A stretch of DNA of 64,000 nt from contig CAJJYZ010000003.1 of the NCBI GenBank assembly GCA_905197485.1, positions 17,238 through 81,237 of the forward strand, given 5' to 3'. Each line of letters begins with the position of its first letter. The first letter of the stretch is position 1. The stretch is from an uncultured Lachnospiraceae bacterium (GTDB taxonomy: Bacteria; Bacillota; Clostridia; Lachnospirales; Lachnospiraceae). Below the pieces are notes generated by a model that made no database searches, had not been told where the DNA came from, and saw nothing but the letters and a program-made list of their open reading frames with translations. The position numbers were made by a program, and so were the translations under genes. Shown piece by piece: positions 49,210-56,948 of this stretch.

Positions 49210-50906
49210 TAATTCTTATCTGTCCCGATTAAAACTTTCTTCCCTTGAAATGCAAACCCATATTTTTTGATTCTCTCGGAGGGAATGCCTTTTTCCATTA
49301 AATTTGCTTCATATCGTTGTTCTTCAATCTGTTTCAACGCTTTCTCAACAGACGCCTCTAAGTTCTCCTCCTCTTCAGAATCATGCACTTTAAATTCTAA
49401 AATAATAGCGTTGTCTTTTTGATTTTTGGGTTCCAGCATCACATCATACCGCCCAAATCCACTTTCCCGATTGGAAGTAATCGTATATCTATTTTCGAGT
49501 TCTACAATCATTCCCAGTACAAACCCATGATAGAATCTTTCTGGTGGATTCTCGATGGATGGATTCTTTCCCGTATCAAAAAAACTAAATGTTGTCAGAG
49601 CTATCTGATTCATATAAATGTTCATAGCTTTTATATCCCCCTGCAGAAAAGCCCTTATAAACTCATTGTAGCTAGAAGCTGCTGGTGCAAACCAATCTGC
49701 CACGATATTTCGAAACATAAGCATCACTTCAAAATTCGTAATCTCAAGCTCATATAACTCTCTCCATCCACCTGTTTCCTGAATTTTACAATCCTTCACT
49801 TTCAGGTAACCACTTGCCAAAAATAAACTCCAAATAGCGCTGTCAATCATATCAAGCTGCTCATAAACCATTTGTTCGTTAATTTCAGTCAAAATACTCT
49901 TTCCACTCAATAATCGTTCAAATCTTTCTTTTATCTGCTTATCACCCTTTTGAATCAATTGCCCGACAAGTGTATTACTGCTTGTATTTGTCCAATAAGG
50001 ACCTACTTTTTTCTTATCTAAGTAATTAATGATAGACCATGGATTGTAAATATCTGTATGAGAGCCAAATTTAAAGCCATCATACCAATCTTTCACTTCT
50101 CTTCTCCTATCCGACAAGTGATATTCCTCAAGCGCCGTAAATACCTCTGATTCTGTAAATCCAAACGCATCCGAATATTTATCTGAAGTTGTTGTCACTA
50201 CTTCCAAATTATTTAAATCAGAAAAAATAGACTCTTTGCTGATTCTTGTAATTCCCGTCATAAGCGCCCGTTCCAAATACGGATTATTCTTAAATGTAGC
50301 ATTAAAAATGCTTCTTGTAAACGTAGCCAATTCTTGCCAATATCCATTCGTATAAGCTTCTAACATCGCTGTATCATATTCGTCGAGCAAAATAATGACC
50401 TTTTTCCCATAATATCTCGACAAATAACCAGATAGTCTCCTTATCGCAATCGATATTTCTGCGTCTTCCATCGCAGATGAAATTCTAGAAAAATATTCCT
50501 TTTCTCTTTCATTGAGCAAATCTTCCCTTAAAAGGAAGTCATAATGATTATATAAGTCAACAATCATCTCACATATCTTGCTTCTTACCTGAGAATAAGA
50601 GTTTTCCTTCACATCTGAAAAGCTTATATTGATGACCGGATATTTCCCTTGAAGATTCCGAAATTCTTCCTTGCCCCAAATATACAACTCTTGAAACATC
50701 GTACTTTCCGCATATTCTACTGAAAAAAAATGCTCTACCATACTCATAGTCAAAGTCTTGCCAAATCGTCTCGGACGGGTAATTAAAGTCACCTCATCTG
50801 TAGAATTCCACCATTCTTCTATAAATTTGGTTTTATCAACATAAAACGTATTCATCTCTTGAATTTTCCCAAAGTTCTGCAATCCTATACTTATCGGTTT
50901 CGGCAT
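49209..50906 (-). CDS. AAA-ATPase-like protein with PD-(D/E)XK nuclease domain
   Basis: 565 residues. The N-terminal part (about 8-230) is the AAA-ATPase-like family with an unusual P-loop RPRRFGKT and Walker B IILLDEYDTA. The C-terminal part (DUF1703 type) keeps a nuclease core: Asp in GRYDVML and ExK in ILEFKV. Many gut anaerobes carry several copies. A role in defence, toxin-antitoxin or mobility has been suggested for relatives but not shown. The gene stands alone and looks AT-richer than its neighbours, which fits lateral transfer. Identity of the family is firm, function is not. Confidence 0.88.
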   Translation of the reverse strand: MPKPISIGLQNFGKIQEMNTFYVDKTKFIEEWWNSTDEVTLITRPRRFGKTLTMSMVEHFFSVEYAESTMFQELYIWGKEEFRNLQGKYPVINISFSDVKENSYSQVRSKICEMIVDLYNHYDFLLREDLLNEREKEYFSRISSAMEDAEISIAIRRLSGYLSRYYGKKVIILLDEYDTAMLEAYTNGYWQELATFTRSIFNATFKNNPYLERALMTGITRISKESIFSDLNNLEVVTTTSDKYSDAFGFTESEVFTALEEYHLSDRRREVKDWYDGFKFGSHTDIYNPWSIINYLDKKKVGPYWTNTSSNTLVGQLIQKGDKQIKERFERLLSGKSILTEINEQMVYEQLDMIDSAIWSLFLASGYLKVKDCKIQETGGWRELYELEITNFEVMLMFRNIVADWFAPAASSYNEFIRAFLQGDIKAMNIYMNQIALTTFSFFDTGKNPSIENPPERFYHGFVLGMIVELENRYTITSNRESGFGRYDVMLEPKNQKDNAIILEFKVHDSEEEENLEASVEKALKQIEEQRYEANLMEKGIPSERIKKYGFAFQGKKVLIGTDKN

Positions 50907-50982
50907 ATAACCCCTCCTTTTTGACTAACTCCTGTTCTTCTTATTATATCAGACAACAAAGTACAAGGCAAAGTATAAAATA

Positions 50983-51034
50983 AAGACACATGAAAGAGCC
51001 TGTCTTATCTTAGCTCTGACATGTGTCTTATGTT
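50983..51034 (-). terminator. Terminator of the ribosomal protein operon after rplQ
   Basis: On the minus strand AAGACACATG and CATGTGTCTT are perfect arms, extended inside by AGAGC/GCTCT, and followed by TATTTT. It ends the long S10-spc-alpha transcript about 30 bases after rplQ. Confidence 0.9.
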
Positions 51035-51059
51035 ATGCATCTTTATGTCGTATAACAGA

Positions 51060-51587
51060 TTATACTAACTCAAGAAGTACTTCCATAGCGGCATCACCTT
51101 TACGTAAACCAATCTTTACGATTCTTGTGTAACCACCGTTACGGTTTGCATATTTAGGAGCGATTTCGTCGAATAATTTTGCAACCATATCAACTTCTTT
51201 TGCGCTTCTTGCTTTACCGTCTTTTACTTCTGTTACAGGGAAGAGAACTTTCATCATTTCTCTTCTTGCATGTAATCTTGAAGGCATATCTTTTTTGATT
51301 GTCTTCTCAACTTCATCGTATACAGTAACTTTCTTACCGTCTACAACTTCTTTTACTCTCTTGCCGTCTTTGTCTTTACGAGCAACTTTTGCCATAACTT
51401 TCACTTCTTCGAAGTTATCTTTTTCTTTTACAGCTAAAGCGATAAGACCTTCAGCAACTTTGCGGATTTCTTTTGCTTTTGCTTCTGTAGTAACGATTTT
51501 ACCATTGTAAAGTAAAGATGTTACCTGGCTTCTGATTAATGATTTTCTCTGGCTTGATGTTCTGCCAAGTTTTCTATATTTTGCCAT
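51060..51587 (-). CDS. rplQ: 50S ribosomal protein L17, with clade-specific insertion
   Basis: 175 residues against about 115-127 in most bacteria. Conserved ends are present: AKYRKLGRTSSQRKSLIRS at the start, and RLHARREMM, LFDEIAPKYANRNGGYTRI later. Some 45 extra residues lie between ALAVKEKDN and LHARR, and about ten more after FPVTEV. The insertion is rich in Lys, Asp and Val. The ATG at 51587 has GGAGG upstream. Last gene of the operon. Confidence 0.96.
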   Translation of the reverse strand: MAKYRKLGRTSSQRKSLIRSQVTSLLYNGKIVTTEAKAKEIRKVAEGLIALAVKEKDNFEEVKVMAKVARKDKDGKRVKEVVDGKKVTVYDEVEKTIKKDMPSRLHARREMMKVLFPVTEVKDGKARSAKEVDMVAKLFDEIAPKYANRNGGYTRIVKIGLRKGDAAMEVLLELV

Positions 51588-51602
51588 TTTATTATCCTCC
51601 AT

Positions 51603-51772
51603 TAAACACGTGGTTATGCTTCTTCGGGCTTACTAGCCATGTGCTGTTACCGCGCTCTTCGGGCTTACCGATAACATACTTATTTTTAAGGTAGTTCTTC
51701 AAGACTAGGCTCGAAGAACGGAGTTCGCACTAACCTCAAGCTTCACCTAACGGCTCGCTTTCGCTAAGTGCT
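51603..51772 (-). repeat. Hairpin-rich spacer between rpoA and rplQ
   Basis: A 13-base direct repeat, GTAAGCCCGAAGA on the minus strand, lies at 51633-51621 and 51668-51656. GTTCTTC / GAAGAAC arms lie at 51693-51719, and a GTTA-CCG / CGA-TAAC pair spans 51646-51674. No frame is plausible. The spacer is far longer than the others in this operon and may hold an inserted repeat or RNA element. Confidence 0.6.
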
Positions 51773-52732
51773 CTACTCCTCTCCTTGGCTCAGTTCGAGA
51801 CCAAGTTCTTTTAATTTCGCTAACACTTCTTCTAAAGACTTACGTCCGAGGTTACGAACTTTCATCATATCCTCTGAAGTTCTGTTAGTTAATTCTTCAA
51901 CTGTATTGATTCCCGCTCTCTTCAGGCAGTTGTATGAACGAACAGAAAGTTCAAGTTCGTCAATACTCATCTCTAACACTTTTTCTTTCTCGTCATCTTC
52001 TTTTTCAATCATGACTTCTGCTGCCTGAGCAACTTCAGATAAGTCGATGAAAAGTTTTAAATGCTCATTCAGAACTTTTGCTGCGAGACTCACTGATTCG
52101 TCCGGAGCCAATGTTCCGTTTGTGTAAACATCAAGTGTCAGTTTGTCAAAGTCAGTAATCTGACCGACACGCGTATTTTCTACTGTTAAGTTTACTCTCT
52201 CAACAGGTGTGTAGATAGAATCGATTGGAATCACTCCGATTGGAAGTTCTCCATTCTTATTCTTCTCTGCACTTACATATCCGCGTCCGTTTGCGATTGT
52301 AAGTTCCATGTAAAGTTTGCTGTCTGCACCACCACTCAATGTAGCGATTACAGTCTCAGGATTCATAATCTCGATATCCGGATCGACCTGAATATCAGCA
52401 CCGGTTACCACACCTTCACCTTCGAACTCGATATATGCAGTCTTTGGTTCATCTGTCTCAGAAGTATTTTTAATTGCCAAAGATTTCAAATTCATGATAA
52501 TCTCTGTCACATCTTCTTTCACGCCCGGAATGGAGCTGAATTCATGTAAAACTCCATCGATTTTCACATGAGTGATTGCAGTTCCCGGAAGTGAAGAAAG
52601 CATAATTCTTCTTAAAGAATTACCAAGAGTTGTTCCATACCCTCTTTCCAGAGGTTCTACAACGAATCTTCCATACTTCTTATCTTCTGAAATTTCTGTA
52701 ATTTCAATATTTGGTTTATTAAAATCAAACAC
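51773..52732 (-). CDS. rpoA: RNA polymerase subunit alpha
   Basis: 319 residues. The N-terminal assembly domain has FVVEPLERGYGTTLGNSLRRI. After a linker near 235-250 the C-terminal domain, which contacts UP elements and activators, has RSYNCLKRAGINTVEELT and LGRKSLEEV. Located between rpsD and rplQ as usual. Confidence 0.98.
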   Translation of the reverse strand: MFDFNKPNIEITEISEDKKYGRFVVEPLERGYGTTLGNSLRRIMLSSLPGTAITHVKIDGVLHEFSSIPGVKEDVTEIIMNLKSLAIKNTSETDEPKTAYIEFEGEGVVTGADIQVDPDIEIMNPETVIATLSGGADSKLYMELTIANGRGYVSAEKNKNGELPIGVIPIDSIYTPVERVNLTVENTRVGQITDFDKLTLDVYTNGTLAPDESVSLAAKVLNEHLKLFIDLSEVAQAAEVMIEKEDDEKEKVLEMSIDELELSVRSYNCLKRAGINTVEELTNRTSEDMMKVRNLGRKSLEEVLAKLKELGLELSQGEE

Positions 52733-52795
52733 TACAAAGTCCCTCCTTTGGGTTAATAAAATATTGAGGGTGAGTTTCTAAATAACCCTTACGGA

Positions 52796-53389
52796 TTATT
52801 TAGAGTATAACTCGACAATCAACATTTCGTCTACAGGAACATCAATTGCTTCACGAAGTGGAAGTTCTTTTACAGCACCTTTTAAGTTTTCTGCATCAAC
52901 ATCTAACCATTCCGGTACCATTCTTCCGCCTGTCACCTCTAAGATATCTTTGTATCTCTGAGAACCTTTGTTTTTCTCTTTGATTTCAATTGTATCGCCA
53001 GCTTTTACTAAGTAAGATGGGATATTTACCTGTTTACCGTTAACTAAAACATGTTTGTGGTCAACAATCTGTCTAGCTTCTCTTCTTGTTCTTGCAAAGC
53101 CCATACGGAATATAACGTTGTCTAATCTTGATTCAAGGAGAATCATAAGGTTATCACCTGTCATACCTTCCATTCTGGAAGCTTTTGCGAAGTAGTTTCT
53201 AAACGGTTTCTCTAAAACGCCATAGATAAATTTTGCTTTCTGTTTCTCACGTAACTGAAGACCATACTCGCTCATTTTTCTATTTGCTCTCTTTAACTGT
53301 CTGTTAGACTTTTTATCAATTCCTAAATATACTGGATCCATTCCAAGGGAACGGCATCTCTTAAGTACTGGAACTCTATTTACTGCCAT
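52796..53389 (-). CDS. rpsD: 30S ribosomal protein S4
   Basis: 197 residues. Initiates 16S rRNA assembly. The S4 RNA-binding domain reads SRLDNVIFRMGFARTRREAR and QIVDHKHVLVNG. The N-terminus MAVNRVPVLKRCRSLGMDP lacks the full zinc knuckle of the C+ form. Alpha-operon position after rpsK. Confidence 0.97.
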   Translation of the reverse strand: MAVNRVPVLKRCRSLGMDPVYLGIDKKSNRQLKRANRKMSEYGLQLREKQKAKFIYGVLEKPFRNYFAKASRMEGMTGDNLMILLESRLDNVIFRMGFARTRREARQIVDHKHVLVNGKQVNIPSYLVKAGDTIEIKEKNKGSQRYKDILEVTGGRMVPEWLDVDAENLKGAVKELPLREAIDVPVDEMLIVELYSK

Positions 53390-53441
53390 GTTTATTTCCT
53401 CCTAATATGACCTTATGGTTGAATGCATATTCGCAATCTGA

Positions 53442-53837
53442 TTAGACTCTTCTGCGTTTCGGTGGACGACATCCGTTATGTGGTACCGGAGTAACATCCT
53501 TAATGCTTGTTACATCGATTCCGCATGCCTGAAGGGCACGGATTGCTGCTTCTCTACCTGAACCTGGTCCTTTAACCATAACATCAACAGTCTTTAAACC
53601 ATGTACTAATGCTGCTTTTGCTGCTGTCTCAGCTGCCATCTGAGCTGCATATGGGGTAGATTTCCTTGAACCTCTGAATCCCAGACCGCCTGCACTTGCC
53701 CATGACAGAGCATTTCCCTGAGCATCTGTTAATGTAACGATTGTGTTATTAAAAGATGACTGGATGTGAGCCTGTCCGTGTTCAACGTTTTTCTTGACAC
53801 GTCTTTTTGTCACTTTTTTTGTAACTTTCTTTGCCAT
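53442..53837 (-). CDS. rpsK: 30S ribosomal protein S11
   Basis: 131 residues. Platform protein of the 30S subunit. Signature segments HIQSSFNNTIVTLTD, GLGFRGSRKSTPYAAQ and the basic tail HNGCRPPKRRRV are present. Between rpsM and rpsD with short gaps. Confidence 0.98.
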   Translation of the reverse strand: MAKKVTKKVTKRRVKKNVEHGQAHIQSSFNNTIVTLTDAQGNALSWASAGGLGFRGSRKSTPYAAQMAAETAAKAALVHGLKTVDVMVKGPGSGREAAIRALQACGIDVTSIKDVTPVPHNGCRPPKRRRV

Positions 53838-53871
53838 AATAAAACTAACCTACTCTTTCTTTTTTCTTTGA

Positions 53872-54240
53872 TTATTTCTTCTTGTTTGCTACTGTTCTCT
53901 TAGGACCTTTTCTTGTTCTTGCGTTAGTCTTTGTCTTCTGACCACGAACCGGAAGTCCTCTTCTGTGACGGATACCTCTGTAGCATCCGATCTCCTGTAA
54001 TCTCTTGATGTTAAGAGCGATCTCTCTTCTTAAGTCACCCTCTACAACCTGTGTCTCATCGATTACAGCGCTGATCTTTTTAACATCCTCGTCTGTAAGA
54101 TCTCTACAACGAATGTCTGGATCAACTCCTGCTTCTGCTAAGATACGAGTTGCGCTTGTTCTACCGATTCCGTAGATATAAGTCAATCCGATCTCAACAC
54201 GTTTGTCTCTTGGTAAGTCTACACCTGCTATACGAGCCAT
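53872..54240 (-). CDS. rpsM: 30S ribosomal protein S13
   Basis: 122 residues. Head protein that contacts the P-site tRNA and bridges to 50S. MARIAGVDLPRDKRVEIGLTY starts the helix-two-turn-helix, and RGLPVRGQKTKTNARTRKG the tRNA-contacting tail. A 309-base structured spacer lies before it, so regulation may act here. Confidence 0.98.
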   Translation of the reverse strand: MARIAGVDLPRDKRVEIGLTYIYGIGRTSATRILAEAGVDPDIRCRDLTDEDVKKISAVIDETQVVEGDLRREIALNIKRLQEIGCYRGIRHRRGLPVRGQKTKTNARTRKGPKRTVANKKK

Positions 54241-54549
54241 TGTGAATTTCCTCCATTTTTCTGTTTTTTGATTTTTTGTTCTTGCTGAAAAGCAATTCGA
54301 TTTCGCTATCGTCTTTAATAGGGGTTGCGCTTCGCGCCACCCAGGTGCGTCGGTATTCGCACCCTTTCCGGCACCCGATTATCTTCTATAATAATTCGGT
54401 AATGACCTGCCGGCATTAGAAGCAATATACGAAGGATGTCCACCGGCTACAGGTGTTCCTTGTATATTTGAAATAGTCTACACACGTCCCCGCGTGTCGG
54501 CTATCAGCCGCCTTAACTAGCTTCCAATTCTCCATAAACATTCCGGTGA
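54241..54549 (-). ncRNA. Structured spacer between rpmJ and rpsM, possible leader RNA
   Basis: No gene is visible. At least six consecutive inverted repeats are: 54322-54342 (GGGTTGCGC/GCGCCACCC), 54344-54363 (GGTGCG/CGCACC), 54368-54413 (CCGGCA/TGCCGG), 54423-54470 (AATATACGAAGGA/TCCTTGTATATT with inner CACC/GGTG), 54482-54497 (ACACG/CGTGT) and 54498-54510 (CGGCT/AGCCG). In E. coli S4 represses the alpha operon at the rpsM leader, but this sequence does not resemble that pseudoknot to me. A regulatory RNA or an inserted palindromic repeat are both possible. Confidence 0.5.
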
Positions 54550-54663
54550 TTAACCCTGACGCTGTTTATGCTTTGGATTTTCGCAGATAATACGAACGCT
54601 TCCTTTTCTTTTGATTACTTTGCATTTTTCGCAAATTGGTTTTACTGATGATCTAACCTTCAC
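54550..54663 (-). CDS. rpmJ: 50S ribosomal protein L36
   Basis: 37 residues from a GTG start at 54663, with AAAGGAGG upstream. The protein begins MKVRSSVKPICEKCKVIKRK and ends KHKQRQG. The zinc ligands Cys11, Cys14, Cys27 and His32 are intact, so this is the C+ form. It was too short for routine open-frame listing. Confidence 0.96.
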   Translation of the reverse strand: MKVRSSVKPICEKCKVIKRKGSVRIICENPKHKQRQG

Positions 54664-54787
54664 GTCAAATCCTCCTTTCATCCATTGCTCTGCCTCTTGT
54701 CTCTACACGATTTCTCACATTCTTCCTTTGCTCTTTGTGCAACTCTAAGACCAAAGGGCAGACTAATGCCTAGAAACGTGCTCATAT

Positions 54788-54817
54788 AGTATAGCACTAT
54801 ATATACAAGAAAGTCAA
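54788..54817 (-). promoter_or_regulatory. Internal promoter before rpmJ
   Basis: TTGACT (54817-54812), 18 bases, TATACT (54793-54788) on the minus strand, placed after the infA terminator. It would drive rpmJ-rpsM-rpsK-rpsD-rpoA-rplQ with a leader of about 120 bases. Confidence 0.75.
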
Positions 54818-54840
54818 TAATTATTTTATAATAATCGCAA

Positions 54841-54880
54841 AAACCTTGTACCACCGACAGCTGTCTTTGATACAAGGCTT
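54841..54880 (-). terminator. Terminator after infA
   Basis: On the minus strand AAGCCTTGTA pairs with TACAAGGTTT, with an inner GACAGCTGTC palindrome, and is followed by TTTTT. It divides the spc part from the alpha part of the cluster. Confidence 0.85.
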
Positions 54881-54895
54881 CTTCCACATATCTTC

Positions 54896-55114
54896 TTATT
54901 TATCTCTCCAGATAATTCTTCCTTTAGAAAGATCATATGGGGATAACTCTAATGTTACTTTATCTCCCGGTAAGATCTTAATGAAGTTCATTCTTAATTT
55001 CCCGCTGATGTGTGCCAGAACCTGATGACCATTTTCAAGTTCAACCTGAAACATCGCATTTGGCAATTTTTCTACTACAGTTCCTTCAATTTCAATTACG
55101 TCAGCTTTTGACAT
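54896..55114 (-). CDS. infA: Translation initiation factor IF-1
   Basis: 72 residues, a single OB fold that binds the 30S A site. MSKADVIEIEGTVVEKLPNA and GHQVLAHISGKLRMNFIKI are canonical. It follows the KOW protein by 12 bases and precedes a terminator. Confidence 0.98.
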   Translation of the reverse strand: MSKADVIEIEGTVVEKLPNAMFQVELENGHQVLAHISGKLRMNFIKILPGDKVTLELSPYDLSKGRIIWRDK

Positions 55115-55126
55115 GTTCTAATCCTC

Positions 55127-55378
55127 CTATGATTCCTCTTCCTGATTCCATTCTTTCAATATCCGTTTAATCCTGACATCGTCTGCATTTGAAATGTCAT
55201 ATTTCTTTAAAATAATCTGCACGTGTTTCTTTTTCTTTTTTTTCGGGCGGGAAAATGTTCTAAGTTTACCGTCCACCAGATATACATATGCGTCATCTGT
55301 ATCTGTTATTACATATACTGAACCTGCATCATGTCCGGCTTTAGAACGTGCAAGCATTCCCGTTTCATATCTGTCCAT
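55127..55378 (-). CDS. KOW-domain RNA-binding protein (L14e-like)
   Basis: 83 residues. Begins MDRYETGMLARSKAGHDAGS, a KOW motif as in eukaryotic L14e, followed by a basic patch of seven consecutive residues (PKKKKKKH). This short protein is conserved between map and infA in clostridia and is probably ribosome-associated; its role is not known. The ATG at 55378 has GGAGAAG upstream. The longer frame to 55438 has no such site. Confidence 0.88.
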   Translation of the reverse strand: MDRYETGMLARSKAGHDAGSVYVITDTDDAYVYLVDGKLRTFSRPKKKKKKHVQIILKKYDISNADDVRIKRILKEWNQEEES

Positions 55379-55470
55379 AGTTCTTCTCCACTTTATATTA
55401 AGGAAGTTCTTCTTGATGTGTCCGAAGAGACTCCTCAAACTCTGACCTCACTTTTTAATTCTCAAAATTA

Positions 55471-56232
55471 CTATACATTTGAGGTCAATGTCAAAAGTTT
55501 TGGTTCGCCCTCAGTGATCAACACTGTATTCTCATAATGTGCAGACAATGAATGATCTCTTGTCACTACAGTCCAATCGTCATCCATCCAGTCCACTTCC
55601 CATCCCCCGATATTGATCATTGGTTCAATGGCAAGTGTCATTCCCGCTTTCAGTTTTACACCTTTTCTATTCATTGCATAGTTAGGTATCTCCGGGGCTT
55701 CATGGAGGGCAGTTCCAATACCGTGTCCACATAAATCACGGACTACTCCGTATCCTCTGTCTTCGGCATATTTACCGATCGCTGCTGAAATATCAAATAG
55801 ATGATTGCCTTCTCTGGCATATTTTATACCTTCGAAAAAACTTTCTCTTGTAACTTCGATCAGTTTTTTTGCTTCTTCGCTGATCTCACCAATCGCATGT
55901 GTTCTTGCTGCATCAGATTGATATCCTTTGTAAATGACTCCGGCATCCAGACTTACGATATCTCCTTCCTGAATTATGCGGTGTTCGGAAGGAATTCCGT
56001 GAACAACTTCCTCATTCACAGAGACGCATATCGATGCCGGGTATCCGTTATAATCCAGAAATGACGGAATACATCCATAACTGCGGATCACTTCTTCCCC
56101 CAGTTTATCAATAGCTTTCGTACTCATTCCCGGACGAAGTGCTTTTCCAAGCTCATTATGAACAATCTCCAATATCCGTCCTGCTTCCGTCATAAGCTCT
56201 ATTTCTCTGGACGATTTAATTGTAATTGGCAT
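55471..56232 (-). CDS. map: Methionine aminopeptidase, type I
   Basis: 253 residues. Removes N-terminal methionine from nascent proteins. The metal ligands are in SLDAGVIYKGYQSDAART (two Asp), GHGIGTALHEAPEIPN (His, Glu) and the final Glu in SAHYENTVLITE. It lies four bases after adk, in the standard secY-adk-map order. Confidence 0.97.
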   Translation of the reverse strand: MPITIKSSREIELMTEAGRILEIVHNELGKALRPGMSTKAIDKLGEEVIRSYGCIPSFLDYNGYPASICVSVNEEVVHGIPSEHRIIQEGDIVSLDAGVIYKGYQSDAARTHAIGEISEEAKKLIEVTRESFFEGIKYAREGNHLFDISAAIGKYAEDRGYGVVRDLCGHGIGTALHEAPEIPNYAMNRKGVKLKAGMTLAIEPMINIGGWEVDWMDDDWTVVTRDHSLSAHYENTVLITEGEPKLLTLTSNV

Positions 56233-56236
56233 GTTC

Positions 56237-56881
56237 TTATTCTCCTAAAATATCTACGATCGTCTGAAATACATCATTAATATCGATCGTTCCATCTACT
56301 GTTTTCAGTATTCCTGCATTTGTATAATAATCAATCAATGGCTGTGTCTGCTCATGATATACGCCAAGACGTTTCAGCACTGTCTCTGGCTTGTCATCGT
56401 CTCTTAAGATCAGCTCTTTGCCGCATGTATCACAGATACCTTCTACTTTTGTAGGTGCGTATTCCATATGATAGGTAGCTCCGCAGCCAACACATGCACG
56501 GCGTCCGCCCATACGGCGCACAATATTCTCATCCGGAACATCTACATCAATGGCATAGTCTACTTTCTCTCCCAGACCGGCAAGCGCTTTGTCAAGAGCC
56601 TCTGCCTGCGGGATTGTTCTCGGGAATCCATCAAGTACATAACCGTTTTTTGCATCTTCCTGACCTACGCGGTCTACTACCAGATCTACTACCAGTTCAT
56701 CCGGAACAAGAAGTCCTTGATCCATATAAGTCTTTGCTTTTTTTCCGAGCTCTGTTCCGTTTTTAATGTTAGCTCTGAAAATATCTCCTGTAGAAATATG
56801 AGGAATGTTATATTTTGCGGCAATTTTCTTTGCCTGAGTACCTTTGCCCGCACCTGGCGCGCCTAACATAATTATTTTCAT
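56237..56881 (-). CDS. adk: Adenylate kinase, zinc-binding long form
   Basis: 214 residues. Interconverts AMP, ADP and ATP. P-loop GAPGAGKGTQAKKIA; lid domain about 125-165 with four zinc cysteines, CVGC and CDTC. VLDGFPRTIPQA is the AMP-binding segment. A small CG-rich hairpin lies in the 67-base gap after secY. Confidence 0.98.
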   Translation of the reverse strand: MKIIMLGAPGAGKGTQAKKIAAKYNIPHISTGDIFRANIKNGTELGKKAKTYMDQGLLVPDELVVDLVVDRVGQEDAKNGYVLDGFPRTIPQAEALDKALAGLGEKVDYAIDVDVPDENIVRRMGGRRACVGCGATYHMEYAPTKVEGICDTCGKELILRDDDKPETVLKRLGVYHEQTQPLIDYYTNAGILKTVDGTIDINDVFQTIVDILGE

Positions 56882-56948
56882 ATGTAAGTTCCTCCTTATA
56901 GCATTTTAACCCGCGAAAAATTTCCGCGAGTCAAAATACATTTATTGC

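Noticed and set aside
54678..54887. 69-residue open frame between infA and rpmJ
   Set aside because: It covers the infA terminator and the rpmJ promoter, has odd hydrophobic composition and no recognised family.
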